Shown here: positions 34,501-49,500 of the stretch, one piece after another | How the letters are laid out: every line of letters begins with the position of its first letter | Numbering within the stretch: the stretch's first letter is position 1 | DNA from: Sipunculus nudus | Lineage: Eukaryota; Annelida; Sipuncula; Golfingiida; Sipunculidae | Direction: 5' to 3' | Length of the DNA stretch: 64,000 bases | NCBI GenBank assembly: GCA_026874595.1 | Contig: CM049309.1 | Coordinates: 15,716,576 to 15,780,575 of the forward strand | Translations under genes and position numbers: made by a program | The notes under the pieces: generated by a model | The model's database searches: none | Told to the model about the DNA's origin: nothing | What the model saw: the letters and a program-made list of their open reading frames with translations, nothing else

Positions 34501-37500
34501 TATAGCATTTTATGGAGAAAAAGCGCAAAAGCAAGATAAGGGCAAGAGAGACCCAGTTTTTCCATAAAAAGTAGGTAAAACACCATACCTTTACCAGGTA
34601 TTACATTCACCCATCTCTAGTCTTTATCATCATGTATAACAGTCAGTTATGTAGAACTTGAGTCCAGACTTGGAACCGAGTCCTGACTTGAGTTGATTTT
34701 TCTAGGGACTTGGACTTGAGTCCTGTACTCAGACTTTTACTCACACTCTGAGGTAAGGACTGAAGAAATCAGGCATTTTGAAATTATCAAGACAATAAAA
34801 CCTTGGTGAATAAGTGGCCCAATCATCAAGTTGGCAAGTCAGATATGCTGGGATAGTAAAAGTATAATATTTCCTGCACAGGTATTACCAGTTACAATAA
34901 TAGGTTTTGTATGTAAAAAATATATTTAAAATATAAATTATATCAGATTTTGTAAAATAATCTGCATATAGTTTCTACTCCTTTGGTATTCCCTTTGGTC
35001 CATGTCCAATCATAACATTTTTGTGCACATTATATTTATTTCGATTAATGGTGAGATAGTGCAATTAGAACCCTCACAAAACAATGAAATGGTGAATTTC
35101 GCAAAATTTTAACTCTACAAATATGAAATCAACCACAGTATGACTCTTTGAACAGATTGATTTTTGGTTGATCTTGAACCATATTTGCATAATTATTTAG
35201 CACTTTTTGAGACTCTACCATTGTCATTATTTTACTGAAATGCTATTTAATCATAATTTCTATGTCTTACTATGCTTTTGGATCCAGGTAAATTTTAATA
35301 AATCCGTGCTGCACTGTAGCTGGACCATTTTCTTAAATAGTGTTACTATGACGCAGTTTAGGTGTGAAACTAGGTCAGCCAACTGTTATAATTTTGTCTA
35401 ATTTGTCTTTTTATATATTTATCATAATTACACCAAACTATGTTGTCCTCCATTTATATGTAACATGTATGTCATTACCACTTATAATGTCACCTTCACA
35501 TTTTGTCTCAGTATCATACATGTTACTGTGAACATTAGCCATAACTTGTTCCTTAATGCAACTGCTTTTGAGTTTTTTCTCAGTTTTAAGCTGGATAGGA
35601 ACATCTTGAATTAAAGAATGTAAATACAAGCCCATTTACTTTGATTTAGGTTAGACCTATGGATCACTGCCTCTATGTAAAATGGCTTTGTGTAGCAAAC
35701 ACATTTATTTTGTTACTATATGCTGAGATAAAAACATAGGACCCTGGGAAAATCTGACCTACTAACCTGTTTGTGTGCATGACTGAACCCTGGGGAGTGT
35801 TTGTACACACATAGTTGTAACAGCTGTGTTATGAAGTCATATATACTGGTATATTTGTAACATTTTTTTCTCTTTTTATTTAATTAATGACATCTGGTAA
35901 TCTGTCTTAGGCTTTTATTCTTTATAATCACATGAGTTAATGACAATGTAACAAGAAGATAGCATAAACATTCAAAAGCTAAATTATGAACTGTCATCTG
36001 AGCCAGTTTCTGATAACGTAATAACAACTCATGGGTGCCTACCTGGTAGTTTCATTCCAAGCTGGACCACAGTCGAGGATAGTGCATATTTTGAAGTGGG
36101 AGTAAATCTGTACAGTGACACAACAATGGCAGATGGTAAGCAGTTTCTAGTATCATGTAATGGAGGATAGAATATAGGCTTAAATAGGATGGTAATGGGA
36201 ACAAAATATACCTTAAAGTTAAAGGGAAGCATTGTCTGTACTTTCTGAGGAAACTGAAATCTATTTATATGGATATTGGACTACCAGGTTTATGGTATTC
36301 TGTTCTTCAGTGGTTCAGAGAGTAATATTCAATCACTTGTATGCTTTGATATGCTGGTGGTTGAGTCTGACCAAAAATAACAAAAAGATATTTAAAGAAT
36401 AAAAAAATGATTGATAAGGTTTTTGGTTTAGGTTTTAGGGATATAAATACTATCCAATTATAAAAAAATTTATTTTGAAAAGAATGGTTGAAGGTAAAAG
36501 TTTACTTAGTTTTCATTTTGTCTTGTTAAGATAGGGCAGATTGCTGCAGTCTTTGAAATACAGAACAAACAAGTACTCAATTCTTTTGTACTGAAAGCCA
36601 TTAGAACGTTTAATTCATAGACTGATCGCAATTTTATTACTTATCCCTTTTTATACGTCTGCCTTATGACAGGAGTATTATGGTATACCATCTGACCTTC
36701 CTATTGTTAAAGGTGCCTTTCACTTACCATTTGAAAAGAATTTATGTGATTTCTGGCTTCCTATGTGTGTACATTAATGATCTAAGGGTAATTTTGGTTG
36801 TTAAATTCTTTAAAAGGCCTTCATGAATAATATTGACAAATGACAAACAGGAAAAACATGTAACCTAAGGTGGTAGGTTGCATATTATGAGGAGGTACAA
36901 AGGTCACTTGTTGCAAAATGCCATTTGCAAAGCTTTGGCTAATCCGATTTGCTGCTAGATGCCCTTGTTTATTTAATTTGATTGGGCCCCCACATATTAT
37001 AAACATGTTAGAATAAACAAAACAGGCAGCCTGTGTGTGGTGATATCAACATTTACTGGTCTTTTTTTTTATAAAAAAAAAAGTCCAAGAGATTACCATT
37101 AGTTTATAAGGATCAGATAGGTGATTGGGACCCTTAAATTTTTAGTGTTGCTGTGATAACTTACCAGGGCTTTGATGGATTCTCACTTAACTCACCAGAA
37201 GTACTAACCAACAGATTATCTCGCCCAAGTTTGATTATGGGTAATGTCCACTTATTTAATAAGATCACGCCGCAATTACTATTGAAGAATATAAAGGATT
37301 TTGATTAAACTCATCAGAAATGTTAATCAATAAAACATCTCAACTGAGTTCTAATTCCAATAAAATCCATGCATATTTAATGAGGTCAGAGGTCTCCGCA
37401 CTTTGAGGTACCTTGGTGACTCACAAAAATCCAATGGATTTACATGACACTCATTTTACTTATTTACCAATAGTTTCTCACCTGAATTACATTCTCATCA

Positions 37501-40500
37501 AAATTCACACATATTTAATGAGTTCAGAGGTCACCAGATACAAGAAGTTTGCGGTGCTCTTGTTTCTTATTATAATACTGTATAAAAATTTTGGTTTTCA
37601 TTCTGCACAACTTCTTGTGATATCACTTGCATTGCACTTCCTGCACTGGGATGGAACAAATCTTGTAACTTGTGAAACAGTACATTTAGGGTCAGCTGAG
37701 GTGGAAGCTGGGTTGAGGCCCCTGCAGTTTGACCGAATTTGTATACTGGTACTATACCTAAAATCATTTGTTTGGAATGTAATGTCACTTAGACCATTCT
37801 TCACCTTTCTCTCTGCTCTAGACATTTGGCAGCTTTGTTCGGGAAACTTAATTGAACAATAATGACCTCATAGGTGCTCTCATACCAGATTTCAAACAAT
37901 GAGTCCTAAGGTTGTATGGACTTTGACTTAGTTAGTGGTGACTCGGCCTAGGAGTTTTGGGACTTTAAGACATCACTGCTGGGATATAGATGATATGTGG
38001 TAGTATAAGGAACCTGGGAGACATGCCAGTACTTTTTACGTTTTGAGTTCTTAGCAGATATCACCATCATCTTTATTTCCAAATTTGCCAAAACAAATTT
38101 CAGATTATGGAAAAACATGTAGACCAATAAATTAATTGGTGAATTTAGAGAATATATTAGTCAAGGCTAAGCATTCACCTGTCACATAACTCACATTACA
38201 ATGTAATAATGGTATATGATGGGCTATTCCTTCATCATGAAACATTGTAAGTTATTTTGATAAAGAACCAAGTGACTACAATTGTCCAAATATATCAGGG
38301 GACTACACTCTTCCATGGACAGAGTGTTGGACTGGGAGGGGAATAACTGTTTGTCAGTCCTCCAACTAACAGTGCCTGTCAAATGGGATCAGTATTTGTA
38401 ATGTTATAAATATTGTTGTAGATAAAGCTGAAGGCATGGAGTACAAGAAAGGAGGGACGGAGATTGGGAAGAGTATGGCGGAGAAAAGCAGGGGCCTCTT
38501 TAGTGCCGATGACTGGCAGTGTAAAACGTAAGTAAATCTCAAAATTCTAAAATTAAACCCAGTGTAACTCTAGATTGGCTTTCAAGATGTGGAGGTTGAA
38601 GAAAAATAAGTTAATCTGCAAGCTTAGGTATAGAGCTCTGGTTTAGATGCAAAAAACTTCCAGTTAATCTTTTCAGTGAGAATGCATGCATTGTACTTGG
38701 TTGCTTTACAGGTATATTAGCATTAGCTGACCCAGAACTGCAGGATATTGTAAAATGTTACAAGAAACACTCGAGAACCCCACCTGGAATTCCACAAGAA
38801 AAAAAATTTAGTTAAAGATATAGAAACTATATAACATTTGATATAAAAACAGTACTACTTACAAACTTTGTCGTTAAAGGTGTAAATATAACATAATATT
38901 TGATATAGATACAGTACTAAATTTGTTGTTAAAAATACAGTTACAATATTAACGTGAGAAAAGATTTAAGATGGACTGAATATGAACCTCTTTGATATGA
39001 ACTACATGAACAAATTGTCAGCCATGTGTGTTAACTAGGCCTGCAGATTGAGAGGGCCTTTAGAATAAATTTAATTATCAATTCAGTTCTTCCATTTTAA
39101 GTAAATTTCAGACTTTTAAAAAAATAAAAGCAGTTTTACCACAATGGGTGTTAGTAGATTTAAGCAAATAAAAAGAAAAATGTAGCTCTCTCTTTCTCTG
39201 TTTGTCACTGCTGTATGTTTCTATGCAAATAGAGTGGTCCACCTACAAACATTTAAAGTAGATTTAGGACACATGCACAATATAGGGCTTAGACATTGCA
39301 AACTGCTGGGTCAAATTTGAGAGCTCACAGAAGGATTTGAAACGGTACATGCCAAAAATGAATTATTTCAGATGATATAGGTTTATATAAGGAATCTGTC
39401 ACCATTTCAGATGTGGGAATGTCAACTGGGCAAGGAGGATGAACTGTAACATGTGCAACACTCCCAAATATGGCAAGGTAGAAGCTCGCACAGGTAGGTT
39501 TACACAGTAGTGTAGGACTTAGTATAAATGACTGTATTCAAGTCATTGCCATTTGTATATTTTATATATGTGAAAGTGTCTGAAATTTGGGAAACATTGC
39601 TGAGTTTGACTTTGCCAGTGAATCATGCATCACTCTGGTTATGTTTACATCACTGGAAAACTTGTGTTACCTAAAAAAACTACAATAAGACCAGCTTACA
39701 TGATTTATTGTAAATTACAGTTAAATATTGCTATAAAAGATAAAACATGAAAATGGATGATCATCTGGACTTGTTTTTAGAGAAGTTTTTTATTTTTTAT
39801 TCATTCATGTTTAACAGCACTTGACCCAGTTGAGTAAAGGTGAGAAGTTTGTGTTACAACGACCATTATTGACCACAGCTACTTTACTTCATACATAGAT
39901 TCCTCATATTGAGTACAATGAATAAAACAACATAATACTGAGTGATATGAGTCATCTTTCTTTACTTAGGTTATGGTGGGGGTTACATGGAGAGGGACGA
40001 GGTTGTTGAGTACAAGGAGAAGCAGGAATCTGATGATGAGTATGATGAGGTACTGACGCGTTTATATTATAAAAATGCCACAATTTATGATCCACTCTAT
40101 TTGTCTGAACAAGAATTAAGCTACATTATGTTATGAAGGTAGTTTTGCTGTATGGATGGATTTGATGCAGAAAGTCAGGTCAGCTTGCTGTTTCACTTCT
40201 AATTTGCTGCACATGCTGTGGTTGGCTTCATTTTCGTGAGCTTTACTTGGGCCTAGGAAGAATCAGTTCGATTTTGGTGAAGATCTGGCACATGACCTGG
40301 ATTCAGGGATGTCATCTTGGGATATTCACAAATGTAGAGTAAACTATGCATGAAATAAACCTGTGAATATGGCTAAATAGGTGAATGGAAACAATGGTGG
40401 AAGCTTGCATTCCTTAGAATGCAAATTTCAAGTTTAGCTTAAGTTCTTTACTCATGTGGTTTACTTATTTGAGCTTATAGGGGTTATCTCTGCTTTACAG

Positions 40501-43500
40501 TTTGGTCGCAAGAAGAAAAAATTCCGAGGTGCGGCCCCTTCAGTGGTCAAACAACCTCCTCCAGCTGATGAAGATGAGGAGGAAGAGGAGGATGATGATG
40601 ATGAAGATGGTGATATGTCAAAATATAAACTGGACTCAGATGATGTAAGTTAATCACCAGCTGGTCCCTGTAATTTGTTACTAGGTCCCTGACTGGGCCA
40701 GTGCCCTGTAGTAATTGTATCCCCAGACAAAGTCGGGATACTATGGATTCATGACGGTCCCGCCGCCACAGCCGCCGCAGAAAAACTTTGTGAGCGGGAT
40801 AACTCAAAAATATTTCACTGATCTTTTTCAAACTTTACATTTGTATAGATATAGGTAAGGTCCAGAAATCAAGGTGACCGAAGATCTTGGATAGCCTTGT
40901 GATATACCATAAACTGGTGGCGCCACCTATTATCCTTTTCTTGTTTTTACGCCTTTTAATACCCCCATAATTGCCACTTGACAGTACTGTAAGCATTATA
41001 AGTAAAAAACTAATGGACAGATTTCTTTCATATTATGCACTTGTAGAGAGATCGGTTATGGGATTAGGTCTATTTACATTTGGGTCATGACCTGTACCAT
41101 GAGAGTGGCTTTGACCTTTAATGTGTCCATATTTGGTGAAAATCACGCACCTCTTATGATATCTCCAGTATTGATAACCATATGGATTTCAAACGTGACT
41201 TATGTATGGCCCATTACTAAAGTAAGAACCCTATAGGTTCTAGAGTCATGAGGTCAAAGGTCAAGGTCACTGGACTCGCATATTAAAAGATACTGTTGAT
41301 GCATTTTAAGCCAAACTTTCATCCCAGGTCTTCCAACTTGAATATATAGCTCACTTGCCAATAGTGGATGATCCATATCAATTTTGAGGTCACAAGGTCA
41401 AAGGTCAAGGCCACAGGAGCCATCTGTCAAAAAATTAGTTTCTGGATGATAATTCCTCCTTTTATTGATGTATTGAATTCAAACTTGAATTATATATGTC
41501 CCATTGAAAAAGCAAGACTCCAATTGATTTTGGTGTCATGAGGTCAAAGGTCAAGGTCACAAGACACATCTTTAAAAAGATTGTGGATGCATTTTCTGCC
41601 AAACATTTCATCTCAGACCTTTCATCTTGCACATATAGTTCCCCTGCCAATGGAGGAAGACCCCTGTCAATTGTGAGGTCACAAGGTCAAAGGTGAAGGT
41701 TACAGGAGCCATCTGTCCAAAAATTAGTTTCTGGATGATAATTCCTGCTTTTATTGATGTATGGATTTCAAACTTGACTTGTATATGACCTATTGGAAAT
41801 GTCAGACCCAAATTGATTTTGGGGTCATGAGATCAAAGGTCAAGGTCACAGAACACATCTTTAAAAAGATTGTTGATGCATTTTTTAGCCAAAAAATTCA
41901 TCTTAGATCTTTCATCTTGCACTGATAGTTCACCTGCCAAGAGTGAAAGACCCCTATCAATTTTGAGGTCACAAGGTCAAAGGTGAAGGTCACAGGAACC
42001 ATCTGTCCAAAAAATTAGTTTCTGGATGATAATTCCTGCTTTTATTGATGTATGGATTTCAAACTTGACTTGTATATGTCCCATTGGAAAAGCAAGACCC
42101 GAATTGATTTTGGGGTCATGAGGTCAAAGGTCAAGGTCACAGAACACATCTTTAAAAAGATTGTTGATGCATTTTAAGCCAAACTTTCATCCCAGGTCTT
42201 CCAACTTGAATATATAACTCACTTGCCAATAGTGGATGATCCATATCAATTTTGAGGTCACAAGGTCAAAGGTCAAGGCCACAGGAGCCATCTGTCAAAA
42301 AATTAGTTTCTGGATGATAATTCCTGCTTTTATTGATGTATTGAATTCAAACTTGAATTATATATGTCCCATTGAAAAAGCAAGACTCCAATTGATTTTG
42401 GTGTCATGAGGTCAAAGGTCAAGGTCACAAGACACATCTTTAAAAAGATTGTGGATGCATTTTCTGCCAAACATTTCATCTCAGACCTTTCATCTTGCAC
42501 ATATAGTTCCCCTGCCAATGGAGGAAGACGCCTGTCAATTGTGAGGTCACAAGGACAAAGGTGAAGGTTACAGGAGCCATCTGTCCAAAAATTAGTTTCT
42601 GGATGATAATTCCTGCTTTTATTGATGTATGGATTTCAAACTTTCCTATTGGAAATGTCAGACCCAAATTGATTTTGGGGTCATGAGGTCAAAGGTCAAG
42701 GTCACAGAACACATCTTTAAAAAGATTGTTGATGCATTTTTTAGCCAAAAAATTCATCTTAGATCTTTCATCTTGCACTGATAGTTCACCTGCCAAGAGT
42801 GAAAGACCCCTATCAATTTTGAGGTCACAAGGTCAAAGGTGAAGGTCACAGGAACCATCTGTCCAAAAAATTAGTTTCTGGATGATAATTCCTGCTTTTA
42901 TTGATGTATGGATTTCAAACTTGACTTGTATATGTCCCATTGGAAAAGCAAGACCTGAATTGATTTTGGGGTCATGAGGTCAAAGGTCAAGGTCACAGAA
43001 CACATCTTTAAAAAGATTGTTGATGCATTTTAAGCCAAACTTTCATCCCAGGTCTTCCAACTTGAATATATAGCTCACTTGCCAATAGTGGATGATCCAT
43101 ATCAATTTTGAGGTCACAAGGTCAAAGGTCAAGGCCACAGGAGCCATCTGTCAAAAAATTAGTTTCTGGATGATAATTCCTGCTTTTATTGATGTATTGA
43201 ATTCAAACTTGAATTATATATGTCCCATTGAAAAAGCAAGACTCCAATTGATTTTGGTGTCATGAGGTCAAAGGTCAAGGTCACAAGACACATCTTTAAA
43301 AGATTGTGGATGCATTTTCTGCCAAACATTTCATCTCAGACCTTTCATCTTGCACATATAGTTCCCCAGCCAATGGAGGAAGACGCCTGTCAATTGTGAG
43401 GTCACAAGGTCAAAGGTGAAGGTCATAGGAGCCATCTGTCCAAAAATTAGTTTCTGGATGATAATTCCTGCTTTTATTGATGTATGGATTTCAAACTTGA

Positions 43501-46500
43501 CTTGTATATGACCTATTGGAAATGTCAGACCCAAATTGATTTTGGGGTCATGAAGTCAAAGGTCAAGGTCACAGAACACATCTTTAAAAAGATTGTTGAT
43601 GCATTTTTTAGCCAAAAAATTCATCTTAGATCTTTCATCTTGCACTGATAGTTCACCTGCTAAGAGTGGAAGACCCCTATCAATTTTGAGGTCACAAGGT
43701 CAAAGGTGAAGGTCACAGGAACCATCTGTCCAAAAATTAGTTTCTGGATGATAATTTCTGCTTTTATTGATGTATGGATTTCAAACTTGACTTGTATATG
43801 TCCCATTGGAAAAGCAAGACCCGAATTGATTTTGGGGTCATAAGGTCTAAGGTCAAGGTCACAGGACACATCTTTAAAAAGATGTGGATGCATTTTTAGC
43901 CAAACATTTCATCTCAGACATTTCATCTTGCACATATGGTTCCCCTGCCAATGGAGGAAGACGCCTGTCAATTGTGAGGTCACAAGGTCAAAGGTAAAGG
44001 TCACAGGAGCCATCTGTCCAAAAATTAGTTCCCGAGATGATAATTTAAGCTTGGATTAATATATGGATTTCAAACCTGACTTATATATGGCCCATCAGTA
44101 AATCTAGACCTCTTTTGATTTATATATAAAAGTGGATGATCAATATCAATTTTGGGGTCACAAGGTCAAAGGTCAAGGCCACAGGAGCCATCTGTCCAAA
44201 AATTAGTTTCTGGATGATAATTCCTGCTTTTATTGATGTATAGATTTCAAACTTGACTTATATATGTCCCATTGAAAAAGCAAGACCAATTGATTTTGGG
44301 GTCATGAGATCAAAGGTCAAGGTCACAGGACCAACATCTTCAAAAAGATTGTGGATTGATAGATGGAAGAAACAATAATTGTTTGCCAAGTGTCAGTATA
44401 TGCTGCTAAAAATGGGGGCCTTTTCTTAAAGGTACTATTTCTGGGGATACTCTGGCACCTGCGGTGCCAAGAAATGTCTAGTTTTGTTTTCTGTCTGTTA
44501 GGCCTATTAGAGTGTGTTATCTTAAGAACTGTTCAAGCAACTGCCGTAAAAATTTTAATGAAGATTTTAAGGAGATGTGTGCTATCAAATTTCAGAATGG
44601 TCAAAAATACAATTCTGTCCTGAAAAGATTTTAATGAAATTATGTGTAGGATTAGGTCAACACAGAAATGACAAACCTTTGCATTTCAGAGATAATCTGG
44701 ATTACCATTATATTTTTTTATTCAAACGATTCTTTGTATAGCTATTCAGTATTATGGGCTGGCTGTGTGAGCCAGGCTCACTGGTGAATCAGGCAGACAC
44801 ACTGACACTGGATACAGAGGAACATAAGAAAGTGAAGAACACAGGATTAAAATCCTGGCAGTAGTCTGCTTGTTGTATGTCTACATCCATCTAATTTCTC
44901 TGACTCGTACATCATTTAATTAAAACCAGTTTAAAAACTTGTATCTTTCGGCAAGCTTTTAATGTAATATGTATCAATTTAAATATGTATCAAACTTAAT
45001 GAAATACGTTAATTAATTACAATTGATAAACATGGAGAAAGTGAGGAAGAAAGTGGGCTTAGGGAGGGGTACAGGAAGTAGGATTCTGAGAATATGTGTC
45101 AGAGAATTGGTGCTATATAAAAACTATTTATCATTATTTTTTATGCCCCTGCCACAAAGTGGCCGGGGCATATAGTTTTACCCATGTCCGTCATTCCGTC
45201 ATTCCGAAATCAAACAGTTGTACAGACTTTTTTTCGCAATGCTTGCAGATATTGGCCTGATTTTTGGTGTGTGGGCAGATAATGACCAGTTACAGATCGA
45301 GTTCGCGTTTTGTCCCGGTTGACCTACTTTTGACCGTTTTACGGCTCCTAAACTTAGAAAATTTCATGAAAAATAGAAATTTTCATGACAAATACACATG
45401 TACAGACTTTTTTTCGCAATGCCTGCAGATATTGGCCTGATTTTTTAGTGTGTGGGCAGATAATGACTAGTTACAGATCGAGTTCAGGTTTCGTTCCGGT
45501 GGACCTACTTTTCACCGTTTTACGGCTCCTAAACTTAGAAAATTTCATGAAAAATAGAAATTTTCATGACAAATACACATGTACGGACTTTTTTTTGCAA
45601 TGCCTGCAGATATTGGCCTGATTTTTGGTGTGCTGGCAGATAATGACCAGATACAGATGGAGTTCGCATTTTGTCCCGGTTGACCTACTTTTGACCGTTT
45701 TACGGCTCCTAAACTTAGAAAATTTCATGAAAAATAGAAATTTTCATGACAAATACACATGTACGGACTTTTTTTCGCAATGCCTGCAGATATTGGCCTG
45801 ATTTTTGGTATGTGGGCAGATAATGACCAGTTACAGATCAAGTTTGCGTTTCGTCCCGGTTGACATACTTTTGACCGTTTTACGGCTCCTAAACTTAGAA
45901 AAATTCATGAAAAATAGAAATTTTCTAACAAATACACATGTACAGCCATTTTTAGGCCTCAGCTCATAGGTTGATGGGCTATTGTCGTCACCCAAGCTGT
46001 CCGTCTGTCCATCTGTCTGTCCGGTGTCTGTCCATTCGTCCGTTCCGCGTCTGTTAACTTTTACCTTGTGAGCGGGATATCTCTAAAAGGATTCACCGTT
46101 GGAATTTTATTTCATCAGTGAAGATGTATATCGATAAAATCTCGGTCAAGTTCAAAGATGGGTGACCTTGACCAATTTTTCTACATTTTAGAGCTGATTA
46201 TAGAAAAACACTCAGAAGTTTATATCTCAGGAACCATTGTGTGGATTTTCACAAAACTTACTGTGATCATTGGACTGATGGTCTGTATGTGCTGCACAAT
46301 TTCGGTGGAGCCACCTGCAATTTCTGATTTTTTAATGAAATTTTATCGGATTTTTCAATTTTGGCCTGTTTGGTCTGTGGGCGCATAATGACCACCTACA
46401 GATCGAGTTCGCGTTTCATCCCAGTTAACCTATTTTTCACCATATGACAGATCCTTAACATAGAAAATTTCATGAAAGACAGAAATTTTCATGACAAATG

Positions 46501-49500
46501 CACATATATGGACTTTTTTTTCACAATGCCTGCAGATACTGGCCTGATTTTTGGTGTGTTGCTTGATAATGACCCTTTACAGATCAAGTTTGCATTTTGC
46601 CCTTGTTGACCTACTTTTGACCATACAACACCTCCTGAACTTAAAAAATTTTACAAAATTTAACAAATGTTTCTAATTTGCCCCAGGCGTGGGCATTCGT
46701 GTCGTTCCGACACACCTAGTTTTTATTATGTAAAAGAATATTTTGGACTAATATGAATAAGTGTCAACATTTTTCTTTCCAGGATGATGATGATGATGTT
46801 GATCTCTCAAAATATGACTTGGGTGGTGATGAAGATGATGACAATAGGAGCAAAGACAAAGCATCGAGATCAAGATCTGGGTCAAGGTCATCAAGTTCAA
46901 GGTCATCTTCTAGCAGTTCCAGGTCATCCAGCAGTTCCAGCTCCAGGTCAAGGTCACGCTCAAGGTCACAGAGAAGAAAACGAAGCTATTCACGGTCTCG
47001 GTCCAGGTAACATTGGTAAAAGGGTAACAGGTGTCGCCTTTACTGTTTGATATGTATAGTTTCATTGTTATATGCCAATTTTCATTGTTTCATTGTTGCT
47101 TTTCTGTACGTGCATCAGCCAGACTTATCAGATATTATGAAGGCCTTCATGTTAGTATGTCATAAATATGTTTTACATATCTTCACTTGTAACTTTGCAA
47201 ACACAGTATAAATGACCAGCTGATATCTGCAAACTTCTAGTCTTAAATGTTTTCAGTATTAAAATTTTTTTATTGCAATACTACTTTCGATTTAAACCCA
47301 ATTATTGTTATACAGAGGTAACTACTACAAGACTTAAATTTCAGAGGCAGAATAAGAAAAAAAAATTAAAGATTAAAAATAGGTCCTGTAAAAGTTCAAA
47401 TGAAGAAATAAGCAAAAACTGACCAACATAACCTTATGAATGAAAGTTTACAGAATGAAATTTTGGTAGGGCTGGCTGTCAGGTGTAATGATGTCTGTTG
47501 TTGGTGATATAATTTAGATAAAATTAGTCTGACTAGAGGGTTTTAAAATAAATGTGACTAAAGAGGTGTTAAATAAAACAAAGGTGACCAGAGAGATGTT
47601 ACATTGATATTCATTATCAGCCAATGAAATATCAGTTTTTTTAACATCTTATTTATTTTTCATTCTGTGATGAATATTAAAATTAGTTTCCATGGTATTT
47701 ACAATTTCTTGAGTTTTCCTAATACATGTAACATGTTTTAAATGTTAAAGATAATGTTCTGTCATAGTGCTAGACTGAAAAATGTATAGCTGACTGTTAC
47801 AAGTATTGTGAAAATTTAGTAAAATGAATGCAGCGGATTTTTAAAGTTGGCATGGGTGGCACATGCCTGGAAGCAACAATTCCCTTGGATGTTATGTGTC
47901 CAAAGACTTTGTATCAAGCCATGCTTCTTTCCATTTCATCAGTTATGAACAAAAGTGCTAAACCAATCAAATGGTTTGTGTATTCTTCATTTTAATCACT
48001 GGTGAAAGAAAATGTGTTTCTTTTTTTGCGTAATGAGCTCGCAGTACAAGAACCAAATAGAGGATCTGACCCATTAAATAAAGTTTGTAAACCAATCCAG
48101 TTTCCTAGTGCACCTGTTCTTTTCACATTTCACACTAGTTTCCAGTGCATATGTTCTTGTTCCTATGAAATGTGAAAAAGATTGATATTGGAGCCCATTA
48201 CATGTGGATTTGTTGATAATTCATAAAATAGCAAGCAGAGTGGCTTAATAAAGCAAAGAGTATGGAGATTTGTTTATAGGAGGAGGATTAAAAATGTGTT
48301 AGGTACTTTGCTTATATGTATTCACCCAGCATTATTGTTTACCGGTATCCTGATTTTGTGCATATAACCATCTGTGAGGGGTATTGTCTTTTAAACCTAC
48401 ATAACACAGTTAAGTGACAGTATCCGGATTTATGTATTGCTTATTCAAAACAGCAAATTAACTATTGATGGTAAAGGGTATACTCCTTGTGTCTGTTGTT
48501 GCACCTGTCTAGGCTTTGGGATATCTTATCCAGACCAGGTTTTGGTGGTTATTCCATTTATTTTATATTGTAGTATATATAAATACACTATTATAGTTTA
48601 AGTATTATATACTTTCTGGTATTAAAAACCCATTTTTACAGTGGAATCTACAACAGAAATACAAATCTTCAATTTGAAGAAAGATTTACAAAAAAACTAA
48701 TATAATATGTAAATTAAAGTTTAACTTGCTGTTTTCTATCAGACGAATCATGTGTACATGGTAATCATGCATGAAATTTTGCAAACAATGTTCATGAGGA
48801 TTCTTCATGGTGCATTTCCAGGTCGAGATCAAGAGATCACAAGAAAGGTCGTAGTTCCTACAGCTCATCAAGCAGTGGTTCTTCACGGTCAAGGTCACGG
48901 GATGGCATGCGAGGATCGAGACGGTCCAGGTTTGGTTATGGGCAGGCCAGTGTCATTAAAAGTGACACTTGGTCAGGTGGTCTATTGATTAAGAGATTGA
49001 CCAATGGGAAAGTCTACATGATATTAAGCCTGATCTGTGGAATCATCTTTTGTGACAAAATAACAGTAACATTTTAATGATTAACATAGGGAATTTTTCT
49101 TGGATACCATTTTTATGCTTATTCCAAGAACTTAATTCAGTTGTATTTATATTTTTATATTATATCTTATTCATGAGGGGAACTTTGGTATCTTGGGGTA
49201 AATTGTATGGTTTGTTTCTTGTATGATGTGTATATTTTTAATGTAACTTGTACATCAGTAAAGACCATTTCAATTGGCATTTCCATTAGATATTATGATA
49301 AATTCACTCTTGCTGTCAGTAAATATTAAAATCATGTGCTTTCACTTAATTTTTTGTAATTATTTTGTACTATCTTTGGCTTAAGCTAGCCATTGTTATA
49401 TGAAATTCTACTTCTTAGGTAGAACATAACTTTCTTATGTATATATTATACCTTTGATGTTAGTACAAAAGAACTGTAATGTGTACTAATGTACTTTTTA

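Noticed and set aside
41462-43893. Repeated minus-strand frames (MGLTFPIG..., MAGELYVQDERS...) that look like a small multigene family
   Set aside because: They recur with the monomer period of the AGGTCA array and track its indels. They are translations of satellite DNA, not genes.
41230-46000. Possible CRISPR-like array
   Set aside because: The repeats are 145-180 bp head-to-tail units without short repeats and unique spacers, and the context is a eukaryotic intron.
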